Both the position numbers and the translations under genes were made by a program. 64,000 nt of DNA from Protaetia brevitarsis (lineage: Eukaryota > Arthropoda > Insecta > Coleoptera > Scarabaeidae), in assembly GCA_004143645.1 (NCBI GenBank), contig RXPK01000073.1, forward strand, positions 534,319 through 598,318. Direction: 5' to 3'. Shown piece by piece: positions 53,967 to 63,760 of this stretch. Under the pieces are notes generated by a model, which ran no database searches, was not told where the DNA came from, and was given only the letters and a program-made list of their open reading frames with translations. Numbering within the stretch: position 1 is the first letter of the stretch; every line of letters starts with the position of its first letter.

Positions 53967-56247
53967 CACTGGTCAACACTGAAATTGCTTCTTAGGTGAA
54001 AGTACCCAATCCCGAATGAATTCAACGTGCTGAACACGAATATCACATTGAAAAAAGTTGATTGGCTCACGTTCCAGAGATATTTTGTTTCGTTTTGTCC
54101 ATTGTATTGATGCTATTGCATAATGTAATGCAATTTAGTGAGAAATTACGAAATTTTGCGTCATATTGCATCACCCCTTCATGCAAAGAAGTTAATGCAG
54201 CATTTGCTGTTTTGCAGTTTCCATTGAGAGTGTTGCGAAATTGATTGCGCAATATCAAGCAATAGCTAATTATAGTTTATTTATAAATGGCCGACGTGAC
54301 AATTAACTCGTGCAATGTCCGTTCATTCGCGCATATTTTTCGAAGCTCTAGCATACACAAGTGATTGCTATAGTGTAAAGTAACTAAACAGTAGCAATGC
54401 CTCGTAACTGTGTTAATAGTGCAAATAACTTCTGTTATATTTGCGGAGAAGTGACATTTGCTGCACAGAAAAAGAACATCAGTGCAACAGTTAAGAAAGC
54501 GTATCATTTGTATTTTGGTTGCAAGATAGGCGACCAGGACAAAGACTGGGCCCCACACGTATGCTGCCGCACTTGTGCCGTAAATCTTTCACAGTGGCTT
54601 AATGGCAAAAGAAAGGCAATGCCATTTGCTGTGCCCATGATTTGGAGGGAGCCCACCAATCACGTTGACGACTGTTATTTCTGTATGGTACCAGCAGCTT
54701 CTGAAGGCATCACCAAGAAGAAGAAATGGACAGTTGAATACCCTAACATACCATCTGCTCTGCGGCCTGTCTCTCATGGCAATCCCAATTCCAGAACCTC
54801 CTACAGATTTTTCTATCAGTTCAGACGATGAGGATGGCCATGCGTCGGCGAGTTCTCCTCAACGTGGCAGTAAGGATGATAACTTTTCGTGCTTTGACGA
54901 AACATCTGCACCACATAAAATTACCCAGGATGAAATGAACGATCTTGTTCGCGATTTGGATCTGTCGAAAAGCAAAGCGGAGATATTCTGGAACAGAATG
55001 TCCGAGTGACTTCATTTCGCACTCGCCATCAGCTCTTCGAATCTTTCTTTAAGAAAGAAGAAAGCCTTGTGTTCTGCTGCGATATTGATGGTCTACTACA
55101 AGCTCTCGGTATTGCACATGATCCCCACGAATGGCGGCTGTTTATAGACGCTTCAAAACTGAGCCTAAAGGCGGTTTTGTTGAATAATGGGAACCAGCTT
55201 CCATCCACACCTATTCCACATGCGGTCTACATGAAGGAAACTTACGGCAATCTAAAGCAGCTACTGGAGACGATTAACTACAGCAAGTATGGCTGGCAGA
55301 TATGTTCTGACCTGAAGGTAGTATCTCTGTTGATGGGTTTGCAGCAGGGATATACAAAGTACTGCTGTTTTCTTTGTCTGTGGGACAGCAGAGCAATCGA
55401 TTTGCACTACATCAAGAAAGACTGGCCTCCGAGAGCATTTTTTAAGCCTGGAGAAACGAATGTACAGCACCCACCATTGGCACAGCCACACAAAATCATC
55501 ATTCCTCCTTTACACATCAAGCTCGGTCTTGTCAAAAACTTGGTAAAAGCCATGGATAAGAATGGACCAGCATTCAAGTACCTGCATGAAAATTCCCTCG
55601 ACTCAGTGAAGCCAAAATTAAAGAGGGCATCTTTGTGGGGCCTCAAATTAGACAGCTCTTCCGAGACCCCAAGTTTGAGGAACTTCTTCAAGGTAAAGAA
55701 AAACAGGTTTGGGATACATTCTATCAAGTGGCAGCATACTTCGTGGGGAATGACAAGGCAGAAAATTACAAGTGTCTGGTTGAGGATATGTTGGCTTTGT
55801 TTCATGAATTCGGCTGCAATATGTCCTTAAAGATCCACTTTCTTGATTCCCACTTAGATTCTTCCTGATAACTGCGGGCAGGTCAGCGATGAGCACGGCG
55901 AACGCTTTCATCAGGACATTGCCACCATGGAGCAACGGTACCAAGGCAAATGGTCTACGTTAATGCTAGCTGACTATTGTTGGACAATCAGTAGAGATGC
56001 TCCACAAGTCCACTACAAACGGCAGGCCAAAAGAAGTCGAAAGCCAGAAGCAGACTAATGTTTTCTTACCATGTATTATAATATTGACATAAGTACACTT
56101 TTTCTGAAATATGCGTACATTTTACAGAAAACCCGTAGCCAATTCAGCTTTTTCTTAGTCATTTTCGTGTTCAGCACATTGAATTCATTAAGAAATGACT
56201 ATTTTCAGCTTGGAAGCATGAACTTTTCGAAAATTTGTTGCCCAGTG
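53967..56247 (+). mobile_element. CACTG-ended DNA element, 2281 bp, unknown family
   Basis: Ends CACTGGTCAACA (left) and CACTGGGCAACA (right, reverse complement) are flanked by TTA on both sides (53964-53966 and 56248-56250). A second, longer inverted pair lies inside: AATGAATTCAACGTGCTG...AACACGAA at 54015-54043 and its partner at 56161-56189, then looser pairing (AAAAAAGTTGATTGGCT). The only gene encodes an abundant arthropod protein of unknown function. CACTG ends with a short duplication recall the CACTA/CMC group; that link is inferred from the ends only. Confidence 0.8.
54397..56059 (+). pseudogene. Unnamed repeated-family protein of the CACTG element (few frameshifts)
   Basis: About 550 residues across four frames. 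N-terminal zinc-type region: FCYICGEVTFAAQKKN and HVCCRTCAVNLSQWLNGKRK, then DDCYFCMVPAASEG and YPNIPSALRPV. After a shift at about 54778: PIPEPPTDFSISSDDEDG and QDEMNDLVRDLDLSKSKAE. After a shift near 55005: FFKKEESLVFCCDIDGLLQALG, WRLFIDASKLSLKAVLL, WQICSDLKVVSLLMGLQQGYTKYCC and PPLHIKLGLVKNLVKAMDK. After shifts near 55630 and 55860: LKIHFLDSHLD, then GERFHQDIATMEQRYQGKWS and LADYCW. I know this pattern as a very common unnamed insect and cnidarian protein. D-rich blocks (DIDG, FIDASK, SDLK) and HFLDSHLD could supply catalytic acids; not proven. Confidence 0.75.
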
Positions 56248-56250
56248 TTA

Positions 56251-56600
56251 TTATATAAGTATCACCTCTGACCTACACCCCGTCGCATTTGGTGGAGGCC
56301 GCCTCGCGATCTAAATATTTATTATTATTATTAAAACTGTAACCTTTGTTAAAAAAAAAAAAAACCTTTGGTACCTCTCGCATTTGGACAAGTGAAAAAA
56401 AAAACCTTTTAGTACCTCTTCGAAATTCAAATTACGACCCTATCTTTCTTATTGATATTAACAAAATTATGAATTTCTGACGTCTTGAGACATCTATTTC
56501 TGGTTGGGGACTTTCGGTTTGTAAACTAATAAAAACAAAACGGTGTACGTTCGTCATTCATTTGTTCATTTGGCCCGTATAAAATAAACATTTATCAATA
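56251..56600. other. Spacer without a gene
   Basis: Contains A-rich runs (56350-56410). Nothing else recognised. Confidence 0.35.
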
Positions 56601-57022
56601 ACTTTTAGATTGATAGAACGAATTGAACTAATTATAACTAAAGTTTTGGAATTATTGAATTCAGATAGATACACGCGAAGGTATTTCGCCATACATATAT
56701 TATTTAGTTATGTTTATATTTATTATTACATACAAGTCTAGGGAATGCTGAATAAGCGATAAACGTACGAACGAGGCCTACTTACGACACTTAAGTAACC
56801 TACTTATTTAATGTGTATTGAGGGACCTAGTTAGGTGTGGTGAATCACGTACGGTAAAGTAAATAAACAAACTTTTTTGCTGATGCAGAGTGCTGGCGCT
56901 TCCCTTTAAACATATTTGGCATTGACATTTGCAGGTATTAGACAGTCGCGTCCGTAAATTACATTATTGGAATTGAAGTAATAAGGAATACCACCGTTGC
57001 CAACACCCAAGGGGGTTGTTTC
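56600..57022 (+). repeat. Probable LTR end and leader of the macro-domain gypsy (element G3)
   Basis: AAATAAACAAAC (a polyadenylation-type signal) is followed by GCTGATGCA and then GAGTGCTGGCGCTTCCC near 56886, which looks like an LTR 3' end with a TGG-type primer site. The following 120 bp read into the DNA that resumes at 60104 after the hAT. The LTR start was not found and the second LTR is outside the window, so this is a proposal. Confidence 0.4.
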
Positions 57023-57044
57023 TAGGGTCGAGGATCGGACATCG

Positions 57045-57155
57045 ATTTTTCCCAAACATCGATGTTTGTTCTTCAATATAACGATGTTTTGGCATCGAGG
57101 TTTACACTTCGATGTATCGGAAACATCGACCAAAAATACTCAAAAACATCGATGT
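57045..57155. promoter_or_regulatory. Left subterminal AACATCGATGTT repeats
   Basis: ACATCGAT or AACATCGATGTT recurs at about 57050, 57056, 57080, 57110, 57124 and 57148. The palindromic core ATCGAT is shared with the right end. Likely binding sites for the BED finger of the transposase. Confidence 0.65.
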
Positions 57156-57848
57156 TTTCGTTTTTTTTTTTAAATTTGTAGTATTATATTTTGAACTTCC
57201 CGCGTGTTGGCGCGTGGAGCTACCTTCACTTTACACGATTATTACGACTAGCTTCATGTAGACGCTAGTATGCTTATGTCAGCTTATGTGATAATGTTGT
57301 GGCATGGTGGTTATGTTTTATGTACTCCCAATATACAAATATATATACTAATAACTTCAACAACTTGTTTTATTGAAAAGAAAGTGATACACTCTCAGCC
57401 TCCTACAAAGTAATATTACAATGTAGGAATTTATTTTAAATTTAGCGCCAAACAGTAAGCAGCTATATTCAGGGAGATGGGTTAGATAGACGTGAGGTGA
57501 GGAAAGGTTGGTTGTAACGTGGCGGGTAGAGAAGTGAAATATATTTACTATAAACTATAAAGGTGTTTTATCGGCATCCTACAACAAAATTAAAATTTTA
57601 CTTGAAAGCATTTATTTTAATTTTACAAGCAAATACATAAAAAAAGACTACAATTTACCAGCGCCCTCTACTGAGACAAAGCGGAGATAAGGTACGCTCA
57701 CTGGCAGATAGCTCTTTTGCGGGGATTTTTTAAATATTGCTTATTCAAAAGTGAGTACATCCCCGAAAACCGAGGTTATAAATATGAGCCAAGCAGCTTT
57801 TTCGTCATTCTTTTGTATTCGTGTATTGTGAACTTATTTGTTTCATAA

Positions 57849-59774
57849 TGTCTTCAAACGCAGAAGTGAGGTGTGGAGTTTTTTGAAAAACATAGTGATG
57901 GTACAGCGACTTGTCGAGTCTGCAACAAAAAACTTAAAACGTCGGGAAATACTAGTAACTTAAGCGGTCACGTTAAACACTGCATCAAGTGCCGTCAAAG
58001 TTAGTGCTCCATCTTCAGCTCCCAAACCGGCAGTGACCACCCTTCGACGTCTAAAAATGAGGCTTCGACATCAAAAAATGTGGCTTATAATGGGACCTAG
58101 AAAGTACAACTTCTAAAGAAAGTGAGTTGCCTGAAGATTTACCGAATAAAAAAGCAAGTGGATCAATTACTATTAAGCAAAAATTAATTTCCGACGCATT
58201 GTCTGAAATACAAGCCTATTCTGAAAAAGGAGCAAAATCTTCAAAAATTACTAACTGTATACTTTTTATGATCTGCAAAGATTGTCAACCTATGTCAGTA
58301 GTTGAAAATGAAGGTTTTCAACAACTGATGAAAACAGTTGCGCCTCATTATAAGATTCCACACAGAACGACCATTACAAGACTTATTGAAACAAGATACA
58401 ACCTATTGTCATCACAAGTCAAAGAAACAATTGCAGTTATAAAACACGTGACACTGACTACAGATATATGGACTGACACACAGCAAACTAAAAGTTTTTG
58501 GGCTCACAGCCCATTCCTAGAGAATACCGACCTTACTTCAGTTACTGTAGGGGTCTTTGAATTGGATGAGAGACATACATCAGACTATTTGGCCAACAAA
58601 ATTTTAGAAATATGCAATGATTGGAATATACCAAACGAAAACGTTACTTGTGTCGTCACTGATAATGGAGCAAACATGGTTAAGGCCACAGAACTGGCAT
58701 TTAACAAAGGAAAACATTTACCATGCTTTGCTCACACGATCAATCTAATGATTGAAAAAGCAATGGATCAAACTCGAGACTTACTTACTCTCATAACACG
58801 AGTCAAAAATATTGTCACATGGTTTTAGCAAAAGCTTATTGTTCAGATGAGTTGAGAAAATCATTGACTTAAAACTTATCCAAGAAGTTTCCACACGGTG
58901 GAACTCTAGGTATTATATGATTGAAAGATTCTTGCAAAATTATGAAGGTATTAATGAGATTATAATCAATCGACAAGCTCCAACAATGTTATCTGCATTA
59001 GACATCTTAAGCTGAAAGAAATCTGCAAATCTTGAAGCCTGTTGAAGCAGCTACAAGAGAACTTGTGGTGAAAAATATTTAACTACAAGCGCAGTAATAC
59101 CAATTGACTCACTGCTTGTGAGACTGTCACCAATATGAAGCCTGAAACTCCTATTGCTACAGCATTTCAAGCTTCAGTGATCAGTGAATGCAAAAAGAGG
59201 TTGGACAAACGGAAAATGTTCATTTTTTGGCTCTGAGTACCATATTGGATCAAGATTTAAAAAATTTACTTCAGTGATCCACTGGCCTATTCCAAAGCCA
59301 TCAAACATTGAAAGAATTAACTCAGGTTCAGGACCTCATGTCGACACAGCTAATGTTCTCGATCTTGAAACTGGTAAGTTATATATATTCATATTATGAA
59401 TGCTTAATTGCTTACACTGATTTTATATTTGTCTGTTCTTTACCAGACGTCTCAGAAACGGGGAATCTTCATTATGGGCTGTGCACCACAAGCTGGTTCC
59501 AAACTCACAATGCCTCTAACAAAACTTCTAATGACGAGTGACAGCATATTTAGAAGTCCATTGCTAAATCTTTCTACAAGTCCCATGGTGAATGGCAAAC
59601 ATTGAAGCACCGTATCCACGATTATACAGCCTAGCTCTGAAGTACCTGACTACAGTTGCGAACATCCTTCCATCTGAACGACTGTTTCCAAAGCTGGGCA
59701 GACTCTATGCCAACAAAGGAATCGCTAAAAGGAAACGTTTATCACAACTGTTATTTTTACAATCTTTAAATTAA
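57849..59774 (+). pseudogene. hAT transposase, ZBED type, decayed
   Basis: Starts MSSNAEV. A BED finger is readable across frames: VWSFFEKHSDG, TCRVCNKKLKTSGNTSNL, H...HC. A 233-codon frame (58127-58828) follows: SDALSEIQAYSEKGAKSSKI, then LTTDIWTDTQQTKSFW (first Asp), VTCVVTDNGANMVKA (second Asp) and LPCFAHTINLMIEKAM. Frames are broken at 58830-59340. There is an intron with GTAAGT..CAG borders at 59372-59446. The C-terminal dimerisation domain has LKYLTTVANILPSERLFPKLGR (Glu) and ends RLSQLLFLQSLN at 59774. Domain order and length fit active hAT enzymes; frame breaks make this copy inactive. Confidence 0.85.
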
Positions 59775-59969
59775 ACTTGCATGATCTCTAATAAGCTGTT
59801 ATTAATAAGGTAAATAGACATGGGTACTTACTTTGACTTACATTTTTCTATAGGACTATAGGTATTAGCGATGTAATACATTTTATTTATCTATAATGTT
59901 CATTGTAATAAACAAAATCAAGAACTTCTCTTCTTATATTGGACTATCACCTTTTAAACCGCACAATCC

Positions 59970-60080
59970 AAAAAAAAAATCGATGTTTAAAGAACATCGA
60001 TGTTTTTGATCCGATACATCGAAGACATCGATGAATGTTATTCGATGTCAACATCGATGGGCAACATCGATGTTTTCGTT
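59970..60080. promoter_or_regulatory. Right subterminal AACATCGATGTT repeats
   Basis: Copies at about 59980, 59995, 60015, 60027, 60040, 60052 and 60066, the same word as at the left end, densely spaced within 110 bp. Confidence 0.65.
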
Positions 60081-60103
60081 TCGATGCGCACCTTAGTTGT
60101 TTC

Positions 60104-60640
60104 TACGCCTAACAACCCAATTCACGGGGCCAATTCCCAAAAGACTGCCGATAACATAAATTCATACCACAACCACTTACCACCACTTCCGTTTCAACGG
60201 ATCTATATGTAGTTGCGAACTTCTACGAAAACAAGTATCCCTTTACATCAACAACTTACGTCAAAATCAGCGCATTCCAATACTGCCGGTTTGAAATCGC
60301 TTTTGATCCTGATGCTGACAGTTCAAGAAATGTTTCTCAATACAGTGCTGCTTTCCGGGGGTGAAAAGACATTTAACATTCCAGGTATTACGTAGAAGAA
60401 AAGGTCAGTCAAAGACATCCTCAAATACGCGAAGAATGTCACTCTCAATTTAGAGCCCCAAACATCACCTAATCAGTGCCCTCGGGGTATCCACCCAAAA
60501 ACGAAATAACCACACAATCTCATCCATTTGGAATAATAAAAGTCCGTTGACCCGAAATTCCTCGCCCGAATTTCTTTGATCCAACGTTGAGGACCCTATC
60601 GCTTCCTACGAAACTATAAATCAGCAGCAATTTCAACGCG
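60104..60640 (+). pseudogene. Gag N-terminal region of G3, decayed
   Basis: Proline/Asn-rich frames (TPNNPIHGANSQKTADN, YHNHLPPLPFQRIYM) and a basic segment, then NFFDPTL-like and INQQQFQRVGYD leading into the gag core. No single frame survives. The hAT insertion separates it from the leader at 56.9-57.0 kb. Confidence 0.5.
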
Positions 60641-61538
60641 TGGGATATGATTTACAGCTATGCTTCTTTCCTAACTACCTAAAGGGGAGCGCAGCAACTT
60701 GGTTTATGACGTTCGCTAGGAGAAATCCAAACGCGGACTGGAACGACACCTTAAAGGAATTTAAAATAAAATTTCTCGGCCCGAGTTACAACACTGATGT
60801 CGAATATCGACTTATTTCTAAACGTCAATTACCGGAGCAAGGTATTCGTGATTACTTTTATGAGGTTATAGAGCTGTGTGATGAAGTAAATCCAGACATG
60901 AGTGAAGAAGTTATTATGCGGAGGGTTGTCTCAGGATTAATCCCGTATTATCGTCACATTATAACAGTCAGTCGAGCCCAAGACGCTTCAAGAAATAGAA
61001 GAATTAATAGACTCTATATCAGAGTCGGAACGAGGGAGTGTTAGTTATGCAGGTAGCGCTCCAGTAAAAGAACAGGTCTATTCCGGTCGCAATAAGGATA
61101 GTTCATCAGTAGACACGTTGACCACACAATTAAAAAACATCATTTTACAAGAAATACGGGAGGAACTCCAAAAGGAGAACTCGTTCAGAACTAACACAGC
61201 TAGTAGAGATGCAACTCACGAGTCGACTTCACCTCAGCAACGTAGCTATTCTGACTATCACAATGAGCGTGGGGGGATTAGACCTGGAACATCGACTTTA
61301 AACACTTTGATGCCGGCATCAAGAACCACTGAGGGACGTCCCATTTGCGTATATATGCAGAAGACCAGGGCATACATCACTAAGCTGTAACGAACGCTAT
61401 AATCGGCCACCGAGAAGGAACAATTATTCGAGTAGGAGCAACTATAGACCTGATAACACCGACTATCCGGTAAATGAGGTAAGACGTAGTGATCAAAATC
61501 AGGGAAACTTCCAAGGGCAGAGTTACAGGAGGTCCTAA
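60640..61538 (+). pseudogene. Gag core and zinc knuckle of G3
   Basis: LQLCFFPNYLKGSAATWFMTFARRNPNADW, FKIKFLGPSYNTDVEYRL, GIRDYFYEVIELCDEV, SEEVIMRRVVSGLIPYYRHI and TVSRAQD form the capsid core, clearly homologous to the array units at 22-27 kb. After a frameshift at about 60990 there is a coiled-coil-like piece (TTQLKNIILQEIREELQKEN) and a knuckle (CVY..K..H...C, read across a shift near 61345). An RNA-binding-type basic tail ends at 61538 (SYRRS). Role: virus-like particle protein of the retrotransposon. Confidence 0.82.
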
Positions 61539-61600
61539 TTCCTGCCCTCGTTCGAAAGACGAATATATAGGCCCCATACATAGATGGCAATATACTCAAG

Positions 61601-61985
61601 ATGGCCGGTATTGTGAATAATAAAACCGCTGGAATTATTCTAGATACGGGATCATGTCTCAATTTAATAAATGTGAGCAACATAACTAATTTCTGTAAGT
61701 ACAGGTCCCAGTAACTTTAACTACAGTCGGTAGTGATACAGTACAACCAATTGGTAAAACCGTAATCCAAATTAAAATAGGAATAAATATTTTTTACGTT
61801 GAAGTGTTAGTTGTAGAAAAGTTACCAGTTCCGGTCATCTTAGGTTATAATTTTATTAGATGCAAAAAAATTAATTCTGGATTTTCAGCAGGGCACAATT
61901 ACATTCCTGTTATTAGTTCGAACCCGAATATATTAAGTTTTAGAAGGTTTATGCGTAAATTTAGATTTGAGCCTAGTAAAGAATC
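61601..61985 (+). pseudogene. Aspartic protease of G3
   Basis: MAGIVNNKTAGIILDTGSCLN carries the active-site DTGS, with LINVSNI after it. Following a stop and frameshift near 61700 come VTLTTVGSDTVQPIGKTVIQIK, FYVEVLVVEKLPVPVILGYN (the ILG.N flap-end motif) and F. A linker of about 35 residues (HNYIPVISSNPNILSF) connects to the macro domain in the same frame, so protease tail and macro domain are encoded as one polyprotein. Confidence 0.8.
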
Positions 61986-61992
61986 AGACAAT

Positions 61993-62398
61993 ATTAAAGA
62001 AGTTCACCAAAGCTTGTTTGAAATAAAAAACGCCTGTTTAGCGCATTGCGTTTCGGCAGATATGAAAATGGGTGCAGGGTTAGCAGTACAGTTCAGGGAG
62101 ACTTTCGGTAATATCGAACTGTTACTACAACAGAATAAAAGAGTTGGTGAGGTCGCAATTCTTGAAGCGTAAAATAAGTTTATTTATTATCTAGTTACGA
62201 AGAGCGTTCTTCCATAAAACCAGGTCTGAAAAACGTGTTCAGGTCATTAATGCAATTAAAAAACACATATGTAGCCAATAATAAATATATTTGGCCGTAC
62301 CAAGATTAGGATGCGGTTAGACAAACTAGACTGGAGATTGTAAGAAAAATGCTATTTTATATTTTGATAAAACTGACATTAATGTTACTATTTGCCTA
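61993..62398 (+). pseudogene. Macro domain (OARD1/TARG1-like) inside gypsy pol
   Basis: Macro domains bind or hydrolyse ADP-ribose adducts; the OARD1 group removes ADP-ribose from glutamate and aspartate and deacetylates O-acetyl-ADP-ribose. Visible here: IKEVHQSLFEIKNACLAHCV, SADMKMGAGLAVQFRETFG (the phosphate-binding glycine loop MGAG) and LLQQNKRVGEVAIL. After an in-frame stop at 62170, NKFIYYLVTK and then ERSSIKP, and a helix with SLMQLK. Near 62310 codons for PRLGCG and, one base out of frame, LDKLDW. Residues matching the Lys (LITK) and Asp (GLD) of human OARD1 are therefore present in broken frames. About 135 residues, the full domain length. The same open frame joins it to the protease. 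Damage: one stop and at least two frameshifts. Confidence 0.85.
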
Positions 62399-62399
62399 A

Positions 62400-62795
62400 A
62401 TAAGGATAATGACAGATCTATAATTACTTTGAATTCCGTAAGTAAAGTAATACATGCGTTACTCCCTGCGGTAACGATTTTGATGTTCTACCCTTGCTGA
62501 AGCTATTGGAGCTATATCCCTCCAATAAAATAAGAGTGATAGAGGATTGCGTGGTCTCCCTGGTAAGTTAAAAGAAGTAAGGTGGAATTATGCGGGGCTC
62601 ATTATAAAATAATCTCTGAGAAAGTTGAGCAATTCACTCCGCGTTCTTATAAAGAAAGGTTAGATCTGTAGATTTAAGCCAATTACGGGAAGATATATAT
62701 ATCTATTTTGGCTACGGTAAGAATCCATTAAATTATTTAAGGGACAGTTTTTAGGTTACCTAATTAACACGAAGCAGAACTAGATCCACCTATTA
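62400..62795 (+). other. Unassigned pol segment between macro domain and RT
   Basis: Broken frames hold NKDNDRSIITLNSVSK, then FDVLPLLKLLELYPSNKIRV and EDCVVSL, later VELCGAHYKIISEKVEQFTP and YFGYGKNPLNYL. I do not recognise these, but the long readable stretches suggest a further conserved segment of the polyprotein rather than random DNA. Confidence 0.4.
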
Positions 62796-62799
62796 AGTT

Positions 62800-63760
62800 G
62801 GAGATATAGACCCGACGATTCAGCACTACAGCTTTTTATAAATGACAAGACTAGAGATAAGGCATTTAAAATAGAACAAAGCCTTACTACACACCAAAAA
62901 GAACAACTCGAACAGCTACTCGAGAAAAATAGAGATCTAATGGCGTGGGACAATAGTACCCTAGGGTTGACCAATTTAGCGGAGCATGAGATTGACACCG
63001 GAGAGGCACAACCGATCCGGTCGAGGCCGTATATGGGTGTCACATAAAAAAGGTCAATTATCAAAGAACAAGTCCAAGAAATGTTGGATTTGAGAGTAAT
63101 AAGGCCATCTAACGCCGAATGGAGCGCCCGGTCGTACTCGTTAGACCCGACGGATCATACAATTTTTGCGTGGATTATAGAAAGTTAAACGCGGTACAAG
63201 GAAGTCCAACCTACCCTCTCCTTTGATTGATGATATCTTAAGTTACTTGAGTGGACAACAGCTTCTTTACTAATTTAGATTTAAATTCAGGGTATTGGCA
63301 GTGCCCTATTAAGGAATCGGATAAACCAAAAACTGCATTTGTTGTAAACGACGGCGTTTATGAGTTCAATAGGATGAGTTTTGGGCTTTGCGGAGCTCCA
63401 AGTACATTTCAGAGGCTTGCGGATACCGTGTTCAAGGATCTTAAGTGGAAAGAAGTCGTCATTTATTTAGATGACGTTATTGTAATGAGCAAAACTTTCG
63501 ATGACACTTAGAAAATTACAAAAAGTTTTGATCGCATACGTAGTGCGGGATTAACCTTAAAACCACCTAAATGCATTTTTGGCCAGCGGGTAGCTAAAAT
63601 ACTCGGTTTTGAAGCTTCGGAACAGGGTATATTACCCAATCCGGACAAAGTAAAAGCGATAAGCGAGTTTCCAACGCCTTGTAAACAAAAGGACATACAA
63701 AAGTTTCTAGGAATGTGCAACTATTACAGACGTTTATCGAAAATTTTGCCACCATAGCTA
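62800..63760 (+). pseudogene. Reverse transcriptase of G3
   Basis: Order: NDKTRDKAFKIEQSLTTHQK, QLEQLLEKNRDLMAWDNSTLG and HEIDTGEAQPIRSRPYM, then EMLDLRVIRPSNAEW (fingers), NFCVDYRKLN-like codons near 63165, and FTNLDLNSGYWQCPI (first catalytic Asp). TAFVVNDGVYEFNRMSFGLCGAPSTFQRL and VVIYLDDVIVM (the YLDD box) follow, then GLTLKPPKCIFGQ and FLGMCNYYRR. Frameshifts lie near 63050, 63120, 63240, 63500 and 63735. The blocks are those of Ty3/gypsy RT and are well conserved. Confidence 0.9.

Larger units (their letters stand above)
57023..60095 (+). mobile_element. hAT element, 3073 bp, nested in gypsy leader
   Basis: The left end TAGGGTCGAGGATCGG and right end (reverse complement) TAAGGTGCGCATCG are flanked by the 8-bp duplication GTTGTTTC (57015-57022 and 60096-60103), diagnostic of hAT insertions. 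Both subterminal regions carry many copies of AACATCGATGTT. One BED-finger transposase gene lies between, on the plus strand. Confidence 0.94.
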
